The position numbers and the translations under genes were made by a program. Below the pieces are notes generated by a model, which saw nothing but the letters and a program-made list of their open reading frames with translations, made no database searches and was not told the DNA's origin. Positions 49,958 through 61,094 of a stretch of DNA of 64,000 nucleotides are shown here, in pieces. The stretch comes from Vibrio alfacsensis (lineage in GTDB: Bacteria; Pseudomonadota; Gammaproteobacteria; Enterobacterales; Vibrionaceae). Each line of letters begins with the position of its first letter. The first letter of the stretch is position 1. The stretch covers positions 62,001-126,000 of the forward strand of contig NZ_CP032093.1 of assembly GCF_003544875.1 (NCBI RefSeq), written 5' to 3'.

Positions 49958-50812
49958 ATGTCCGCAGATAAAGCCAAAGCATATTGGCAACTGATGCGAA
50001 TGGACCGCCCAATAGGATCACTCTTACTATTGTGGCCGACAGTTTGGGCCCTTGTCATTGCCGCCCAAGGTATGCCCAGTTGGGATGTTCTGGTGGTCTT
50101 TGTATTGGGTGTATTTTTAATGCGAAGTGCAGGGTGCGTGATTAATGACTTCGCGGATCGTAAAGTCGATGGTCATGTAAAACGTACTAAGCAACGTCCT
50201 TTACCATCAGGCAAAGTGACCTCAAAGGAAGCCATTGGTTTGTTTTTGTTGCTGGCTGCCAGTTCGTTCTTATTGGTTCTTACGATGAACCCACTGACGA
50301 TTCAGCTTTCTTTTGCTGGTATTGTTTTGGCTTTCATTTACCCATTTATGAAGCGTTATACCCACTTGCCTCAGCTCTTTCTGGGTTTAGCGTTTAGTTG
50401 GGCGATCCCAATGGCTTGGGCGGCTCAAACGGGTGAGTTGCCATGGATCGTGTGGTTTGTATTTGCGATTAACGCTTTATGGACCATTGCTTACGACACT
50501 CAGTATGCCATGGTCGATCGCGATGATGATTTAAAAATTGGCATTAAGTCTACGGCTATTTTGTTTGGTCGCCATGATAAATTGGTGATTGGCGTATTGC
50601 AGTTAGTGACACTCGCAATGCTTGTGTTACTTGGTCAACATTACGAACTTGGTCAAAGTTATTATTGGATGATTTTGGTCGCGGCGTCTTTGTTTGTTTA
50701 TCAGCAGCACTTAATTCGTCACCGAGATCGTGAACTATGTTTTAGAGCGTTCCTCAATAACAACTATGTAGGAATGGTCGTAGCATTAGGGTTGTTTATT
50801 GCATTTTGGTAA
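49958..50812 (+). CDS. ubiA: 4-hydroxybenzoate polyprenyltransferase UbiA
   Basis: An inner-membrane prenyltransferase that attaches the octaprenyl tail to 4-hydroxybenzoate. It is 284 aa with about eight spans. Both Asp-rich magnesium sites are present: [26 protein letters not shown] near residue 68 and [23 protein letters not shown] near residue 185. It directly follows ubiC with an AAGGAG site and ends in a terminator shared with plsB. Confidence 0.96.
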   Translation: MSADKAKAYWQLMRMDRPIGSLLLLWPTVWALVIAAQGMPSWDVLVVFVLGVFLMRSAGCVINDFADRKVDGHVKRTKQRPLPSGKVTSKEAIGLFLLLAASSFLLVLTMNPLTIQLSFAGIVLAFIYPFMKRYTHLPQLFLGLAFSWAIPMAWAAQTGELPWIVWFVFAINALWTIAYDTQYAMVDRDDDLKIGIKSTAILFGRHDKLVIGVLQLVTLAMLVLLGQHYELGQSYYWMILVAASLFVYQQHLIRHRDRELCFRAFLNNNYVGMVVALGLFIAFW

Positions 50813-50839
50813 GCCCCTCTAATCATGGTCGCAGGTATG

Positions 50840-50870
50840 AAAAAGGCATCCAGTTGGATGCCTTTTCTGT
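50840..50870. terminator. bidirectional terminator between ubiA and plsB
   Basis: AAAAGGCATCC pairs with GGATGCCTTTT around AGTT. T-rich on both sides. Confidence 0.85.
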
Positions 50871-50902
50871 TTGTAACGAATCTCGTATCGAGCTTAAGTC
50901 AT

Positions 50903-53329
50903 TTATGCTTGAAGCTGGTGGATACTTTCTTCGATGGTTAACTTCACTTCTGGATAAAGTAGAGTGAACAGCAGTTTGGCTAATTGCTGTGTTTTCTCTA
51001 GGTCACAGTCGCCATTGCTATCTAAGTACTTCTGTTCTTTGAGAGTGTTAAACATGGCAGTAAACACGCCTTTGTCGAAAAACTCAGGTGCATTGATGCC
51101 GTGCAGACGACCTAAACGTTGTGCAATATCTTGGCTCTTCTGCTCAAGGTCAGATTTGCCTAAATCTTGGTCAGCAACCAAAAGATTCATAGCGATAGAG
51201 TAACGTTGCAATGTTTCTGTGATCGTGCGACCAAGCAACACCAATGGCTGGTTATTAGACTGGTTGATTTCCAGTTTGCCACCATCTAAGTTGATCATCT
51301 TCTGCTCGGCAAACTCATTGAGCACCTTAATTACTAGCTCGTCCAACTCATCTTCTTTGTAGCTTAGAAACAGTTCTTTTTTCAGGAATGGGTAGATCTG
51401 AGCGACATTCTCTTGAATCTTCTCTACGGACAAGTTGCGCTGACGAATAAGCATCTGAGCAATCAATGATGGTAGAGCGAATAAGTGAATGATGTTGTTG
51501 CGGTAGTAAGTCATCAAAATCGACTGGCTACGATCCAGTGAAATGATGTCTCCCATAGTATCGGTTTCAATCACAAACTTATCGAGAGAGATCGCGTGAT
51601 CCACTAACTCTTCTGCAGTTTCACTCGGCACGGTTGATGTGCGAGAGTAAGGATTGTTCTTCAGTAACTTTAAGTAGCAGTCAATTTGATTGATCAGAGA
51701 GTCACGTGATAATGCACGTTGACGAGAAGACAATAGCGCTGTTGCACACAAAGTCAGCGCGTTTGTTGCAGCGGCATCATTAATGTGTGTCATCATCTTA
51801 TTGGCGAGGTCATTTACCACTGGGTTCATCCATTGTGGTTTGCTACCACCCATGCGGTCGATGTCTTTCGTCCACTCTGGCGCATGTTCATTCAGGTATT
51901 GGTTTAGCTGAATTGGTTCACCGAAGTTGACGTAGCCAAGACCAAAGTTGCGTAGCTTGCGCAGAGTACGTAGCACAAGGCCTGCGTTTTCTTTCTCTTT
52001 GCGTGAGCCGCGAAGTTCTTTGGCGTAAGTGCCCACTTCCATTACGTGCTCGTAACCAATGTACACAGGCACGAGTGTTACCGGACGGTTTAGACCGCGC
52101 AGCATCGCTTGAATCGTCATTGCCAACATACCGGTTTTGGCTTGTAGCAAACGACCAGTACGTGAGCGACCACCTTCGCTGAAGTACTCAACCGAGTAAC
52201 CTTTAGCAAACAGCTCCGATAGATACTCGCGGAAAATGGTTGAGTACAGCTTGTTGCCTTTAAAGCTACGGCGAATAAAGAACGCACCACCACGACGGAA
52301 GATAGGGCCTGCAGGGAAGAAGTTTAGGTTAATACCTGCAGCAATATGTGGCGGTACCATACCTTCATGGTACAGAACGTAAGAAAGCAGTAGGTAGTCC
52401 ATGTGACTGCGGTGACATGGCACGTACACGATCTCATGACCATCTTGTGCTAAGCGACGAACCGTCGAAGCGTTATTGATATGCAGACCTTGGTACAGCT
52501 TAGTCCACAACCAGCCAAGAATACGATCGCCGTTTTTCACTAAGCCATATGAAAAGTCAGCAGCAATTTCATCCATGATGTCATGGGCTTCTTTGCGTGC
52601 TTTATCAATAGAGATGTTTTTGCTTTGTGCTTCATCTTCAATCGCTTTTTCGATCGCTGGTGATTTCATTAAACGTGCAAACAGTACTTGGCGTTGAGGT
52701 AAATTTGGCCCCGATGCTGCAAGCTTCTGACGTGAGAAGTGGATACGAGCGACACGCGCTAACTTATGGGCAATTGCGCTGTCAGTGCCGTGAGAATCTG
52801 CCATATAACGCAGAGAAACCACTGGGCTAAAACGTACCAAACAGTCTCGACCAGCGGTAAATACCGCTTTCGCCTTTTGTGGACCGTTCATTGGTTGTAG
52901 GTACGACTTTCTGTTTTCTTCTTTACCAGGCTTACGCCCCCACAACACGGTTGTTGGGATCATCTGTACATCAAGTTCGCTATCGAGTTTATGCAGTTCA
53001 AGCAGTTCGGTGAACAACGAAACAGAATCACTTGGTACATGATTATCATCGCTCATCACCGTTGGGCGAGATGCAATGAATACGAAACGGTTGAGTGTTT
53101 TGCCGTTAATTTCTAAAGGACTGAGTGGGTCAGGTAGACCAAGACTCAGAGCTTGTTTTTGTAATGTCAGCAAATCCACGTTCGAGCGGAATGGTAAGGC
53201 GTATACAATCGGCTTAGTGATGTCGATGTTAAGATCATCAATCGGATTTGATGGGATTGTGGTGCCCTTTACCATTACCGATAAAGGTAGTTTTAGTAAT
53301 GAACGTGAAAATGATTGTCCAGAAGACAT
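50903..53329 (-). CDS. plsB: glycerol-3-phosphate acyltransferase PlsB
   Basis: First step of phospholipid synthesis: acylates sn-glycerol 3-phosphate from acyl-ACP or acyl-CoA at the inner membrane. The product is 808 aa, near the 807 of E. coli. The acyltransferase motifs lie around residues 300-430: [14 protein letters not shown] (H-x4-D), [25 protein letters not shown] and [12 protein letters not shown]. The ATG at 53329 is taken as the start. A GTG at 53338, three codons upstream, is very close to GAGG and is less likely. The neighbours ubiA (convergent) and lexA (divergent) are as in E. coli. Confidence 0.95.
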   Translation of the reverse strand: MSSGQSFSRSLLKLPLSVMVKGTTIPSNPIDDLNIDITKPIVYALPFRSNVDLLTLQKQALSLGLPDPLSPLEINGKTLNRFVFIASRPTVMSDDNHVPSDSVSLFTELLELHKLDSELDVQMIPTTVLWGRKPGKEENRKSYLQPMNGPQKAKAVFTAGRDCLVRFSPVVSLRYMADSHGTDSAIAHKLARVARIHFSRQKLAASGPNLPQRQVLFARLMKSPAIEKAIEDEAQSKNISIDKARKEAHDIMDEIAADFSYGLVKNGDRILGWLWTKLYQGLHINNASTVRRLAQDGHEIVYVPCHRSHMDYLLLSYVLYHEGMVPPHIAAGINLNFFPAGPIFRRGGAFFIRRSFKGNKLYSTIFREYLSELFAKGYSVEYFSEGGRSRTGRLLQAKTGMLAMTIQAMLRGLNRPVTLVPVYIGYEHVMEVGTYAKELRGSRKEKENAGLVLRTLRKLRNFGLGYVNFGEPIQLNQYLNEHAPEWTKDIDRMGGSKPQWMNPVVNDLANKMMTHINDAAATNALTLCATALLSSRQRALSRDSLINQIDCYLKLLKNNPYSRTSTVPSETAEELVDHAISLDKFVIETDTMGDIISLDRSQSILMTYYRNNIIHLFALPSLIAQMLIRQRNLSVEKIQENVAQIYPFLKKELFLSYKEDELDELVIKVLNEFAEQKMINLDGGKLEINQSNNQPLVLLGRTITETLQRYSIAMNLLVADQDLGKSDLEQKSQDIAQRLGRLHGINAPEFFDKGVFTAMFNTLKEQKYLDSNGDCDLEKTQQLAKLLFTLLYPEVKLTIEESIHQLQA

Positions 53330-53673
53330 AAAGTTCACTGCCTCAATAGGTATTCAAACAAGCCTAACCTTATTTCTGTGTCCGCTTTCCTATCATCAGT
53401 AATTAAAGGAATAGTTACGGCTATAGAAATAAGCCTAGGCGATAAAATTTAAGCGGTGCAAGGATACCAGAAACTGGTCAAACCTTTTAATTTTATTGAT
53501 TGTAAATTAGTCGTACTAATAGGTTGTTGTTTTATTAGACAGTGCATGGGAGATGTGTTTAAAACGCAGGCTTATGTGAAGTTTGTGGTGGAGTTCAGAA
53601 AGCAGGGCAAATAAATTAAAAAACAACCAATTGGGTTTTCATTTGTTCATTTACTGGATATACTCACAGTTAA
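53330..53673. other. plsB-lexA intergenic region
   Basis: About 345 bases with no gene on either strand. It must hold the plsB and lexA promoters. I see no repeat or RNA gene. Confidence 0.45.
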
Positions 53674-53689
53674 CTGTATAAAAAGACAG
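53674..53689. promoter_or_regulatory. LexA (SOS) box upstream of lexA
   Basis: CTGT-ATAAAAAG-ACAG fits the CTGT-N8-ACAG consensus fully and lies 8-23 bases before the lexA ATG, overlapping the ribosome-site region. This fits autoregulation of lexA. Confidence 0.88.
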
Positions 53690-53696
53690 GTGACAT

Positions 53697-54317
53697 ATGA
53701 AGCCGTTAACGCCACGCCAACAACAAGTCTTCGATTTGATTAAAAGCAAAATTGAAGATACTGGAATGCCACCAACTCGTGCAGAGATTGCGCGTGAGCT
53801 TGGCTTCCGCTCTGCGAATGCCGCAGAAGAACACCTAAAAGCGCTTGCTCGTAAACAAGCGATTGAAATTATTCCAGGCGCATCTCGTGGGATCCGAATC
53901 TTACTTGAAGATGCGGCGAACGACGATCAAGGACTACCTTTGATTGGTCAGGTTGCTGCTGGTGAGCCGATTCTGGCTCAAGAACATGTGGAATCTCATT
54001 ACCAAGTGGACCCTGCGATGTTTAAACCGAAAGCGGACTTCCTACTTCGCGTAAACGGCGAAAGTATGAAAGACATCGGTATCATGGATGGCGACTTGTT
54101 GGCTGTGCACAAAACCCAAGATGTGCGCGACGGCCAAGTTGTGGTTGCTCGTGTTGATGATGATGTGACGGTGAAGCGTTTAGAGCGTAAAGGTTCTACT
54201 GTACTGCTGCACGCGGAGAACGAAGCGTTTTCACCAATCCAAGTCGATTTAACGTCGCAACATCTGACGATTGAAGGTCTTGCGGTTGGCATTATTCGCA
54301 ACACCGACTGGATGTAA
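53697..54317 (+). CDS. lexA: SOS repressor LexA
   Basis: A 206-aa repressor that cleaves itself when RecA is active. The winged-helix domain reads [24 protein letters not shown]. The cleavage bond lies in GQVAAGEP (Ala-Gly), the catalytic serine in [17 protein letters not shown] near residue 122, and the lysine in [13 protein letters not shown] near residue 160. The ATG follows ACAGGTGAC. The gene is directly preceded by a perfect SOS box. Confidence 0.97.
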   Translation: MKPLTPRQQQVFDLIKSKIEDTGMPPTRAEIARELGFRSANAAEEHLKALARKQAIEIIPGASRGIRILLEDAANDDQGLPLIGQVAAGEPILAQEHVESHYQVDPAMFKPKADFLLRVNGESMKDIGIMDGDLLAVHKTQDVRDGQVVVARVDDDVTVKRLERKGSTVLLHAENEAFSPIQVDLTSQHLTIEGLAVGIIRNTDWM

Positions 54318-54340
54318 GTTTCTAGCCTCAAGTACTCTAA

Positions 54341-54373
54341 TAAAGCCCAGCTCTCCGTTGGGCTTTATGTTTT
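54341..54373 (+). terminator. intrinsic terminator of lexA
   Basis: AAAGCCCA pairs with TGGGCTTT around GCTCTCCGT-type loop bases and is followed by ATGTTTT. Confidence 0.7.
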
Positions 54374-54515
54374 CTGCTCTATTTTTTTTATTCCTTTCAA
54401 AGCTTATTGCACTCACTCTGAGCCAGGGTTGGATAGTGCTGTTAAAACTTGCAAGTGATATTGAGATTTATTATCATCTAATTCTATCTTATCATTTTCT
54501 TATCGGCGCAGGGAA

Positions 54516-55316
54516 ATGTCCATGTCCAAGCCTCAACATCACGTACCCAATCATCTGCTGAAACCGTTGTTTTTGCGCAGTCGCGAAAGCTTAGTTGATA
54601 ACGGCTTGGTGTACGATCCGATTGCGGCAAAGGCATGCTTGAGCTGCAAGATGGCTCCAGGCTGTATCAGTGGCGATGTCGATCAGAAGCAATTGTTGCA
54701 CGTGACCTTAACTCAGTTGTGTGATCAACAGGTGAGTCACTTTCTTCAACAACACTCAGACGCTTGGATCATTAACGTCGGTGCTGGTTTAGATACGCGC
54801 TTCTACCGTTTGGACAATGGTCGTTGTCACTGGATTGAATTGGATGTCACCGAGAATCTGGTTTGGCGTCAGCGTTTGTTCCACAAAAACGAACGTTATG
54901 AACATCGATGTGGCAGCGTAGAAGACATGAGTTGGTTAGATGAACTGCGTATTCCAGATAAAGCACCAGTTTTGATTTTGTGTGAGATGGCTTTACTTGA
55001 TTGCGATGAAGCTCAAGTTGCCACTTTTATTCAAACACTAGGGCGTCATTTTGTTTCTGCAGAAGTGTGTATGGTGTTAGCGGGTGACTTAACCGAAAGT
55101 AAATGGGGTCAAAAGCTTGGTTCGGATACTTATTCGCATGGGTTTGAATCTCCGGCAGAACAAATATTGCAATGGCTTCCATGGTCGCAATGGGTCAAAG
55201 CGTTCTCACCTTTCGACCGATTCTGCTCACGCTGGAGAGCATGGCAACGTTGGCTAAACAAGATCCCAATGTTGAAGCATCGCCTGACGCCAGTCCTCAT
55301 TCACATCAAGTGGTAA
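54516..55316 (+). CDS. class I SAM methyltransferase of the LCMT/PPM1 type
   Basis: A 266-aa cytoplasmic methyltransferase. IINVGAGLDTRFYRLD near residue 87 is the SAM-binding and LCMT hallmark, followed by CHWIELDVTENLVWRQRL and PVLILCEMALLDCDEAQ. The family includes leucine carboxyl methyltransferases and antibiotic-type O-methyltransferases; the substrate is not known. It lies between lexA and dinF, which are adjacent in E. coli. A terminator and about 140 bases separate it from lexA, so it is probably not an SOS gene. Confidence 0.82.
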   Translation: MSMSKPQHHVPNHLLKPLFLRSRESLVDNGLVYDPIAAKACLSCKMAPGCISGDVDQKQLLHVTLTQLCDQQVSHFLQQHSDAWIINVGAGLDTRFYRLDNGRCHWIELDVTENLVWRQRLFHKNERYEHRCGSVEDMSWLDELRIPDKAPVLILCEMALLDCDEAQVATFIQTLGRHFVSAEVCMVLAGDLTESKWGQKLGSDTYSHGFESPAEQILQWLPWSQWVKAFSPFDRFCSRWRAWQRWLNKIPMLKHRLTPVLIHIKW

Positions 55317-55371
55317 TTGGCTAGTCGTTAATCACTCAGGTACACTCGCGGATCTAAACAATGAGGTGCCT

Positions 55372-56715
55372 GTGACAAACTCTATCTTCTCTCCTTTATC
55401 GAATCCTCAAGTGCATCGCCAAGTGTTAGCGCTCGCTATCCCGATGGTGCTGTCGAATATTACTGTCCCGCTATTAGGCTTGGTTGACGCTGCGGTGATC
55501 GGCCATCTTGAGCACGCTTGGTATCTCGGTGGTGTTGCGCTGGGTAGTACCATGATCAGCGTAACTTTTTGGTTGCTTGGTTTTTTACGTATGTCGACCA
55601 CTGGATTAGCGGCGCAGTCCTATGGCGGTGAAGACCGAAAACAACTCGCTTTGGTGTTTATGCAAGGCTCACTAATGGCATTGCTGTTTGCGTTAGTCTT
55701 TCTTATTGCTCATAACCCTATTGCGGATCTGATATTTGGGTGGAGTGATGCCAGTGCTGAAGTGAAGCACTATGGTATGCAGTATTTCGCTATCCGAGTA
55801 TGGAGTGCTCCCGCAGCGCTGATGAACTTTGTGTTATTGGGCTGGCTGCTCGGAACGCAAAACTCCAAAGCCCCAATGTGGATGGTGATCATCACCAATG
55901 TGACCAATATTGCGCTCGATTTACTGTTTGTTATTGGCTTAGGTTGGAAAGTAGAAGGCGCAGCGCTGGCATCGGTAATAGCTGATTACTCAGGCATGGC
56001 GTTTGGCTTGATGTGTGTATGGAAAACATGGCGTGCCCGTCAATTACCATCTCCTAAGAGCCTGCTAACCGATACTCAACATGGGCTAGGGCGGTTCGTA
56101 AAACTCAATCGCGATATCTTCTTACGCTCGCTATGTTTACAAGCTACGTTTAGCTTTATGACTTTCCAAGGTGCGAGCTTTGGTGATGATGTGGTTGCGG
56201 CTAATGCGGTATTGATGAGTTTCTTGATGATGATTTCCTATGGCATGGACGGATTTGCCTATGCCATGGAGGCCATGGTTGGCAAAGCGATTGGTGCCAA
56301 AGACCGAGCGCAACTCAGTGCTTCGTTGATTGGTACTTTCTTCTGGAGTCTGATCATCTGCTTAGGTTTGACTGCGGTATTTGGTTTGGCGGGATCGCAC
56401 TTGATCGCCATGATCACTTCGATTGACGCGGTGCAGCAGCAAGCGTCGGTATATTTACCATGGCTGGTGCTCATGCCATTAGCTTCGATGTGGTGTTTCC
56501 TATTTGATGGCATTTTTGTTGGCGCCACTAAAGGTAAAGACATGCGAAACAGTATGTTCGTGGCGACTTGTTGTTTCTTTGCGATTTTCTTTTTGTTCTC
56601 TGGCTGGCAAAACCATGCGCTGTGGTTTGCGATGACCAGTTTCATGGCAATGCGAGGGATTGGACTTGGCGCTATCTTCTTCTATCAATGGCGCAAGGGA
56701 AGCTTTCTTGCCTAG
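55372..56715 (+). CDS. dinF: MATE family efflux pump DinF
   Basis: An inner-membrane MATE transporter with twelve hydrophobic segments, 447 aa from GTG 55372 (MTNSIFSPLSNPQVHRQVLALAIPM). The DinF-specific pattern is visible in IPMVLSNITVPLLGLVDAAVIGHL and YGMDGFAYAMEAMVGKAIGAKDRAQL. Known: DinF exports toxic organic cations and oxidants and is LexA-controlled in E. coli as part of lexA-dinF. Here a methyltransferase gene intervenes and I see no LexA box just before dinF. GAGG lies five bases before the GTG; the GTG at 55366 is less well spaced. Confidence 0.9.
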   Translation: MTNSIFSPLSNPQVHRQVLALAIPMVLSNITVPLLGLVDAAVIGHLEHAWYLGGVALGSTMISVTFWLLGFLRMSTTGLAAQSYGGEDRKQLALVFMQGSLMALLFALVFLIAHNPIADLIFGWSDASAEVKHYGMQYFAIRVWSAPAALMNFVLLGWLLGTQNSKAPMWMVIITNVTNIALDLLFVIGLGWKVEGAALASVIADYSGMAFGLMCVWKTWRARQLPSPKSLLTDTQHGLGRFVKLNRDIFLRSLCLQATFSFMTFQGASFGDDVVAANAVLMSFLMMISYGMDGFAYAMEAMVGKAIGAKDRAQLSASLIGTFFWSLIICLGLTAVFGLAGSHLIAMITSIDAVQQQASVYLPWLVLMPLASMWCFLFDGIFVGATKGKDMRNSMFVATCCFFAIFFLFSGWQNHALWFAMTSFMAMRGIGLGAIFFYQWRKGSFLA

Positions 56716-56723
56716 TTACACAT

Positions 56724-56753
56724 AAAAAACAGCAGGTCGAAACCTGCTGTTTT
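56724..56753. terminator. bidirectional terminator between dinF and sthA
   Basis: AAAACAGCAGGT pairs with ACCTGCTGTTTT around CGAA. Confidence 0.88.
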
Positions 56754-56782
56754 AGCTTTTGGATCATGGCAACCCAATTGAA

Positions 56783-58183
56783 TTAGAATAATCGGTTCAA
56801 ACCGTTCAGCGCCGCTACGCGATACGCTTCTGCCATCGTCGGGTAGTTGAAGGTGGTATTGACGAAGTATTCAATCGTATTAGCTTCACCTTTTTGCTCC
56901 ATGATGGCCTGGCCGATGTGGATGATTTCCGCAGCGCGCTCACCAAAGCAGTGAATACCAAGAATCTCTTTGGTTTCGCGATGGAAGAGGATTTTCAAGC
57001 TGCCGATGTCTTTACCTGCAATCTGCGCACGAGCTAGATGCTTGAACGAAGAGCGTCCTACTTCGTAAGGCACTTTTGCTGCTGTCAGTTCTTGCTCGGT
57101 TTTACCCACTGAGCTGATTTCTGGAATGGTGTAGATGCCCGTCGGGATATCATCAATCAGGTTACCGTCAGCTTGTCCTTTCGTGATGGCTTGTGCCACG
57201 AAACGACCTTGGTCATAAGCGGCGCTTGCTAGGCTAGGATAGCCAATCACATCCCCAACTGCATAAATGTGTTCGACTTCAGTGCGGTAGTTACCATCCA
57301 CTTTAAGTTGCCCGCGAGAGTCGCTTTCTAAACCAACGGAAGGTAGGTTGAGTTTGTCAGTGTTACCGGTTCGGCCATTGGCATAAAGCAGGCAGTCTGC
57401 TTTCATCTTCTTACCAGATTGAAGATGCACGATGACGCCATCTTCGGTCCCCTCGATTTTTTCGAACGTTTCATCGTTACGAATCACCACGCCACTGTTC
57501 CAGAAGTGGTAAGAAAGCGCATCGGAGACTTCGTTATCAAGGAAAGAGAGCAGACGGTCACGTGTGTTAATCAGATCGGTTTTTACGCCTAAGCCGCGGA
57601 AGATTGAGGCGTATTCACAACCGATCACCCCAGCTCCGTAAATGATGATGTGGCGAGGGTCGTGTTTTAAGCTCAAGATAGAGTCGCTGTCGTAAATACG
57701 CTCGTGTAAGAAGTCGACGTCATTAGGTTGGTAAGGGCGAGAACCTGTCGCGATAACAAATTTATCCGCAGAGTACACTTCTTCCGTACCGTCACTCTGC
57801 ATAACGGCGATAGAGTAGTTATCGATAAAACGTGCAGTGCCAAACAAAAGTGTGCATGAGTTACGATCATAAAAGCCCTGACGTAACCGAGTTTGTTTAT
57901 CAATAACCGACTTTGCATGACCTAAAATGTCAGAAAATGTTGCATGGAGGCTGGTGTTATTACGACAGAACAACGGATTGCTGTTGAACTCAATGATTCG
58001 GCTAACCGCATGACGCAAAGCTTTGGATGGTATGGTTCCCCAGTGCGTACATCCGCCTCCAACGCTGCTTTCCTTTTCTACGATGGCAACATTCAGACCG
58101 GCTTTGGTTAAACCCATTGCGGCCCCCTCTCCTCCGGGACCACTACCAATTACGATCACGTCATAGTGATTAGCATGTGCCAT
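56783..58183 (-). CDS. sthA: soluble pyridine nucleotide transhydrogenase SthA
   Basis: A FAD enzyme that interconverts NADPH and NADH in the cytoplasm. From ATG 58183 it has 466 aa, the length of E. coli SthA. FAD motif [19 protein letters not shown], then [17 protein letters not shown]. The second cysteine of the redox disulfide is replaced by Thr, which marks SthA off from lipoamide dehydrogenases. The NAD motif is [15 protein letters not shown]. The ATG has AAGGAAG; a longer frame from 58213 has no support. The gene is divergent from fabR, as in E. coli. Confidence 0.95.
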   Translation of the reverse strand: MAHANHYDVIVIGSGPGGEGAAMGLTKAGLNVAIVEKESSVGGGCTHWGTIPSKALRHAVSRIIEFNSNPLFCRNNTSLHATFSDILGHAKSVIDKQTRLRQGFYDRNSCTLLFGTARFIDNYSIAVMQSDGTEEVYSADKFVIATGSRPYQPNDVDFLHERIYDSDSILSLKHDPRHIIIYGAGVIGCEYASIFRGLGVKTDLINTRDRLLSFLDNEVSDALSYHFWNSGVVIRNDETFEKIEGTEDGVIVHLQSGKKMKADCLLYANGRTGNTDKLNLPSVGLESDSRGQLKVDGNYRTEVEHIYAVGDVIGYPSLASAAYDQGRFVAQAITKGQADGNLIDDIPTGIYTIPEISSVGKTEQELTAAKVPYEVGRSSFKHLARAQIAGKDIGSLKILFHRETKEILGIHCFGERAAEIIHIGQAIMEQKGEANTIEYFVNTTFNYPTMAEAYRVAALNGLNRLF

Positions 58184-58473
58184 GATTTCTTCCTTGTTAT
58201 ATTTGCTTAACATTGCTGTAGCGGTATTTTAACTCATTTCCTATGTTCGGAATATAATAGGCCTGCTAGAGAGTGGAAGTGATCACGCAGAATGAGACAA
58301 AAGAACTATTTGGTATGCTGCATGTCTATTATTTGAATCGAGGAGATTGCAGTACAAGCTATTCCAATAGTAACGTGCTCGCCGCCTATCTGAAGATAAC
58401 GTTGCTTTATACGTGGGGGCGATATGCGTTATATTGATGCTCTCGTACCCAATAGAAAAGAGTCAGTTTAAGA

Positions 58474-59115
58474 ATGAAGTCGATGGGAATCCGCGCACAG
58501 CAAAAAGAAAAAACACGTCGATCATTGATCGATGCGGCATTTAATCAACTCAGTGCGGACCGCAGCTTTTCTAATCTTAGCTTGCGAGAAGTGGCTAGAG
58601 AGGCAGGAATTGCGCCGACTTCTTTTTATCGCCACTTCAAAGACATGGATGAGCTAGGCTTAACCATGGTTGATGAGGGAGGGCTATTGTTACGTCAATT
58701 GATGCGTCAAGCGCGTCAGCGTATTGTCAAAGAAGGCAGCGTAATTCGAACTTCAGTTGAAACCTTTATGGAATTCATCGAAAGTAGTCCTAATGTTTTC
58801 CGTTTATTGCTGCGTGAGCGCTCTGGTACTTCTTCTGAATTTCGTACTGCCGTGGCTCGAGAAATTCAGCATTTTGCGGCAGAATTAACCGAATACTTAA
58901 TGAGCACTGGCATGACTAAAGAAGAGGCGTTTACTCAAGCAGAAGCGTCGGTGACTTTGGTGTTTAGCTCTGGTGCGGAAGCTTTAGATTTAGATCGACG
59001 TGAGCGCGATGAACTCGCCGAGCGATTGATCATGCAATTGCGAATGATAGCCAAAGGGGCCTATTGGTATCGCAAAGAACGTGAACGTAACCGATTAAAA
59101 GGCGGGATAGAATAA
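58474..59115 (+). CDS. fabR: FabR, TetR-type regulator of unsaturated fatty acid synthesis
   Basis: A 213-aa TetR repressor of fabA/fabB type genes that senses the balance of unsaturated acyl-ACP. The helix-turn-helix is [26 protein letters not shown], and RVSA-type FabR text follows ([35 protein letters not shown]). The match to the E. coli protein is very high across the first 130 residues. Translation may start at 58474 or at the ATG three codons on (58483, [13 protein letters not shown]). yijD overlaps its end by one base. The 58214-58473 region must hold the sthA and fabR promoters. Confidence 0.93.
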   Translation: MKSMGIRAQQKEKTRRSLIDAAFNQLSADRSFSNLSLREVAREAGIAPTSFYRHFKDMDELGLTMVDEGGLLLRQLMRQARQRIVKEGSVIRTSVETFMEFIESSPNVFRLLLRERSGTSSEFRTAVAREIQHFAAELTEYLMSTGMTKEEAFTQAEASVTLVFSSGAEALDLDRRERDELAERLIMQLRMIAKGAYWYRKERERNRLKGGIE

Positions 59116-59480
59116 TGTCGAATGGAAATAAATCTGAAAAGAAAACGCTGATTTTGGCACTGGTTGCAGGTATGTGTGGTGATGCTTTGTTGTCATGGTT
59201 AACCATGAGTGAAGTATCTTTCTCAATCTTCCCTCTGATTGCCCTCGTACTTGCAGTACAATCATTGTACCAAGAATATCTTAACAACCCAGTATCTGAA
59301 GACATCCCACTAGTCGGTCTAGCGTGTTTCTTCGTAGGTGCATTTGGACACTCTGCGTTTATTAAAGCGCAATATCCAGAAGCAGGCTCTAACTTCTTTG
59401 CTATTTTAGTTTCAATGATTCTAATGGCATGGATTGGTAAAAAGCTAGGCTTTATGGATAAGAAGACCACCGCTGAATAA
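59115..59480 (+). CDS. yijD: DUF1422 membrane protein YijD
   Basis: A 121-aa inner-membrane protein with four hydrophobic segments (residues about 12-30, 35-50, 65-82, 95-112). AGMCGDALLSWLTM and PLVGLACFFVGAFGHSAFIKAQYPEAGSNFFAI carry the family pattern. Function is unknown. It overlaps the fabR stop (TAATG), so it is translated with fabR, as in E. coli. Confidence 0.88.
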   Translation: MSNGNKSEKKTLILALVAGMCGDALLSWLTMSEVSFSIFPLIALVLAVQSLYQEYLNNPVSEDIPLVGLACFFVGAFGHSAFIKAQYPEAGSNFFAILVSMILMAWIGKKLGFMDKKTTAE

Positions 59481-59496
59481 GCCAAATGAATCCAAC

Positions 59497-59527
59497 AAAA
59501 AAGCGAGCTACAGAGCTCGCTTTTTTT
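59497..59527. terminator. bidirectional terminator between yijD and trmA
   Basis: AAAAAAGCGAGCT pairs with AGCTCGCTTTTTT around ACAG. It serves two convergent genes. Confidence 0.88.
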
Positions 59528-59545
59528 ATGTCTTACGCTGGTGGT

Positions 59546-60655
59546 TTATGCTTTACGCTCTAGTAACACGCCAGCTTCCATGTGATGCGTATAAGGGAAT
59601 TGGTCAAACAACGCAAAGCGTGTCACGATGTGGGTTTCGCATAGAATGTCCAAGTTCTCTTTCAGTGTTTCTGGATTGCAAGAGATGTACATGATGCGCT
59701 CGTAACCTTGCACCATCTTACAAGTGTCGACATCCATACCCGAGCGTGGTGGATCCACAAAGATGGTGTTGCAGTTGTAGCTCTTCAAATCTACCCCCGC
59801 ATCCTGTAGGCGACGGAATTCACGTTTGCCTTCGATCGCTTGGGTAAACTCTTCAGCCGATAGGCGTAGAATTTGTACGTTATCAATCTCGTTCGCAGCA
59901 ATGTTGTATTGTGCAGAAACCACAGATGGCTTGGCTAGCTCAGTGGCTAGAACACGGTCGAAGTTTTGTGCCAGTGCGAGCGAGAAGTTGCCGTTACCAC
60001 AGTAAAGCTCAAGGAGGTCACCCGTGCTCTCTTGCGTACAGTCAACTGCCCATTCCAGCATTTTCTCTGCTACTTTGCCGTTTGGCTGCGTGAAGCTGTT
60101 TTCAACTTGTTGGTAAACATAGCTTTGGCCATTCACGTCTAGCTTCTCGATCACGTAGTCGCGGTCGAGTACGATTTTCATTTTACGTGCACGTCCGATG
60201 ATATTTAGGTTGAAGCCTTCATCATTTAGACGTTGCTTTAGTGCTTTTGCGTTTTCAATCCATTCATCATCAAGCTGACGGTGGTAAAGCAAAGAAACCA
60301 GAACCTCACCACTCAACGTCGATAGGAAATCCACTTGGAACAACTTGCGGCGTAGCGATTCGTTGTCTTTCATTGCTTCAACCAATAGTGGCATTAAATC
60401 GTTGATCAGACGACTTGCCGCAGGGAATTGGTCAACGCGGTATTTTTCACGAGTTTCTTGGTCGAACATGATGTAGTAAAGATCTTCACCCTCATGCCAA
60501 ACGCGGAACTCAGCACGCATACGGTAGTGCTGCTCTGGGGATTCAAACACTTCAAGTTCTGGCACGTTGTATGGCGCGAACATATCTGTCAAACGTTCGA
60601 CTTTTTCAGCCAATTGTTCTTGGTAGCGTTGTGGGTTTACATCAAGAGTAGCCAT
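59546..60655 (-). CDS. trmA: tRNA (uracil-54-C5)-methyltransferase TrmA
   Basis: Makes ribothymidine at tRNA position 54 from SAM; also methylates tmRNA. The length is 369 aa, against 366 in E. coli. The SAM motif [16 protein letters not shown] lies near residue 218. [14 protein letters not shown] and [14 protein letters not shown] carry the catalytic cysteine, and [11 protein letters not shown] the late glutamate. The N-terminal [25 protein letters not shown] is the TrmA family hallmark. It is divergent from btuB, the E. coli arrangement. Confidence 0.96.
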   Translation of the reverse strand: MATLDVNPQRYQEQLAEKVERLTDMFAPYNVPELEVFESPEQHYRMRAEFRVWHEGEDLYYIMFDQETREKYRVDQFPAASRLINDLMPLLVEAMKDNESLRRKLFQVDFLSTLSGEVLVSLLYHRQLDDEWIENAKALKQRLNDEGFNLNIIGRARKMKIVLDRDYVIEKLDVNGQSYVYQQVENSFTQPNGKVAEKMLEWAVDCTQESTGDLLELYCGNGNFSLALAQNFDRVLATELAKPSVVSAQYNIAANEIDNVQILRLSAEEFTQAIEGKREFRRLQDAGVDLKSYNCNTIFVDPPRSGMDVDTCKMVQGYERIMYISCNPETLKENLDILCETHIVTRFALFDQFPYTHHMEAGVLLERKA

Positions 60656-60847
60656 GATCTTACCTTTTATGGTGCATTCAATTTGAGAGCGCAGATTTTA
60701 TTCAATCTCAACAGTATGTCCAGTTTTGTACCTCAATTGATTTAAAGATAGTGTGCTTTGCGTCGGTAGATCGAGAAATGAACGAGAGTATAAGTCATTT
60801 GATAGGGATTCTTGGCTGGACAAATAATCAATAGCTTAATAGTATTT

Positions 60848-61045
60848 GCCCGAGCTGGTGCTATCTAGCAATCTAGATGGCTGAAATGGGAATCTGGTGA
60901 AAATCCAGAACTGACGCGCAGCGGTAAAAGAGAACGAACGCTCATCAGACACTGCATGAGTTTATGTGGGAAGTCGAGTAATTAGGTGGTGTAAGCCTTG
61001 CTCTTAAGTCCGAATACCTGCCAGCACCCGAGTCATAGCATTGGA
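60848..61045 (+). promoter_or_regulatory. cobalamin (AdoCbl) riboswitch upstream of btuB
   Basis: The conserved cobalamin-aptamer parts occur in order: GGGAATCTGGTGAAAATCC near 60888, then ACTGACGCGCAGCGGTAA, and late the B12 box AGTCCGAATACCTGCC near 61007. A long leader (60656-61094) fits the regulated btuB transcript. The segment after the B12 box (GAGTCATAGC to GGCTCGGTAGG) is the likely expression platform near the btuB start. Known: this riboswitch represses btuB when B12 is plentiful. Confidence 0.93.
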
Positions 61046-61094
61046 CTACTTATCAGTAGGGCTCGGTAGGAACTACGCGATTTAGGATAACATA

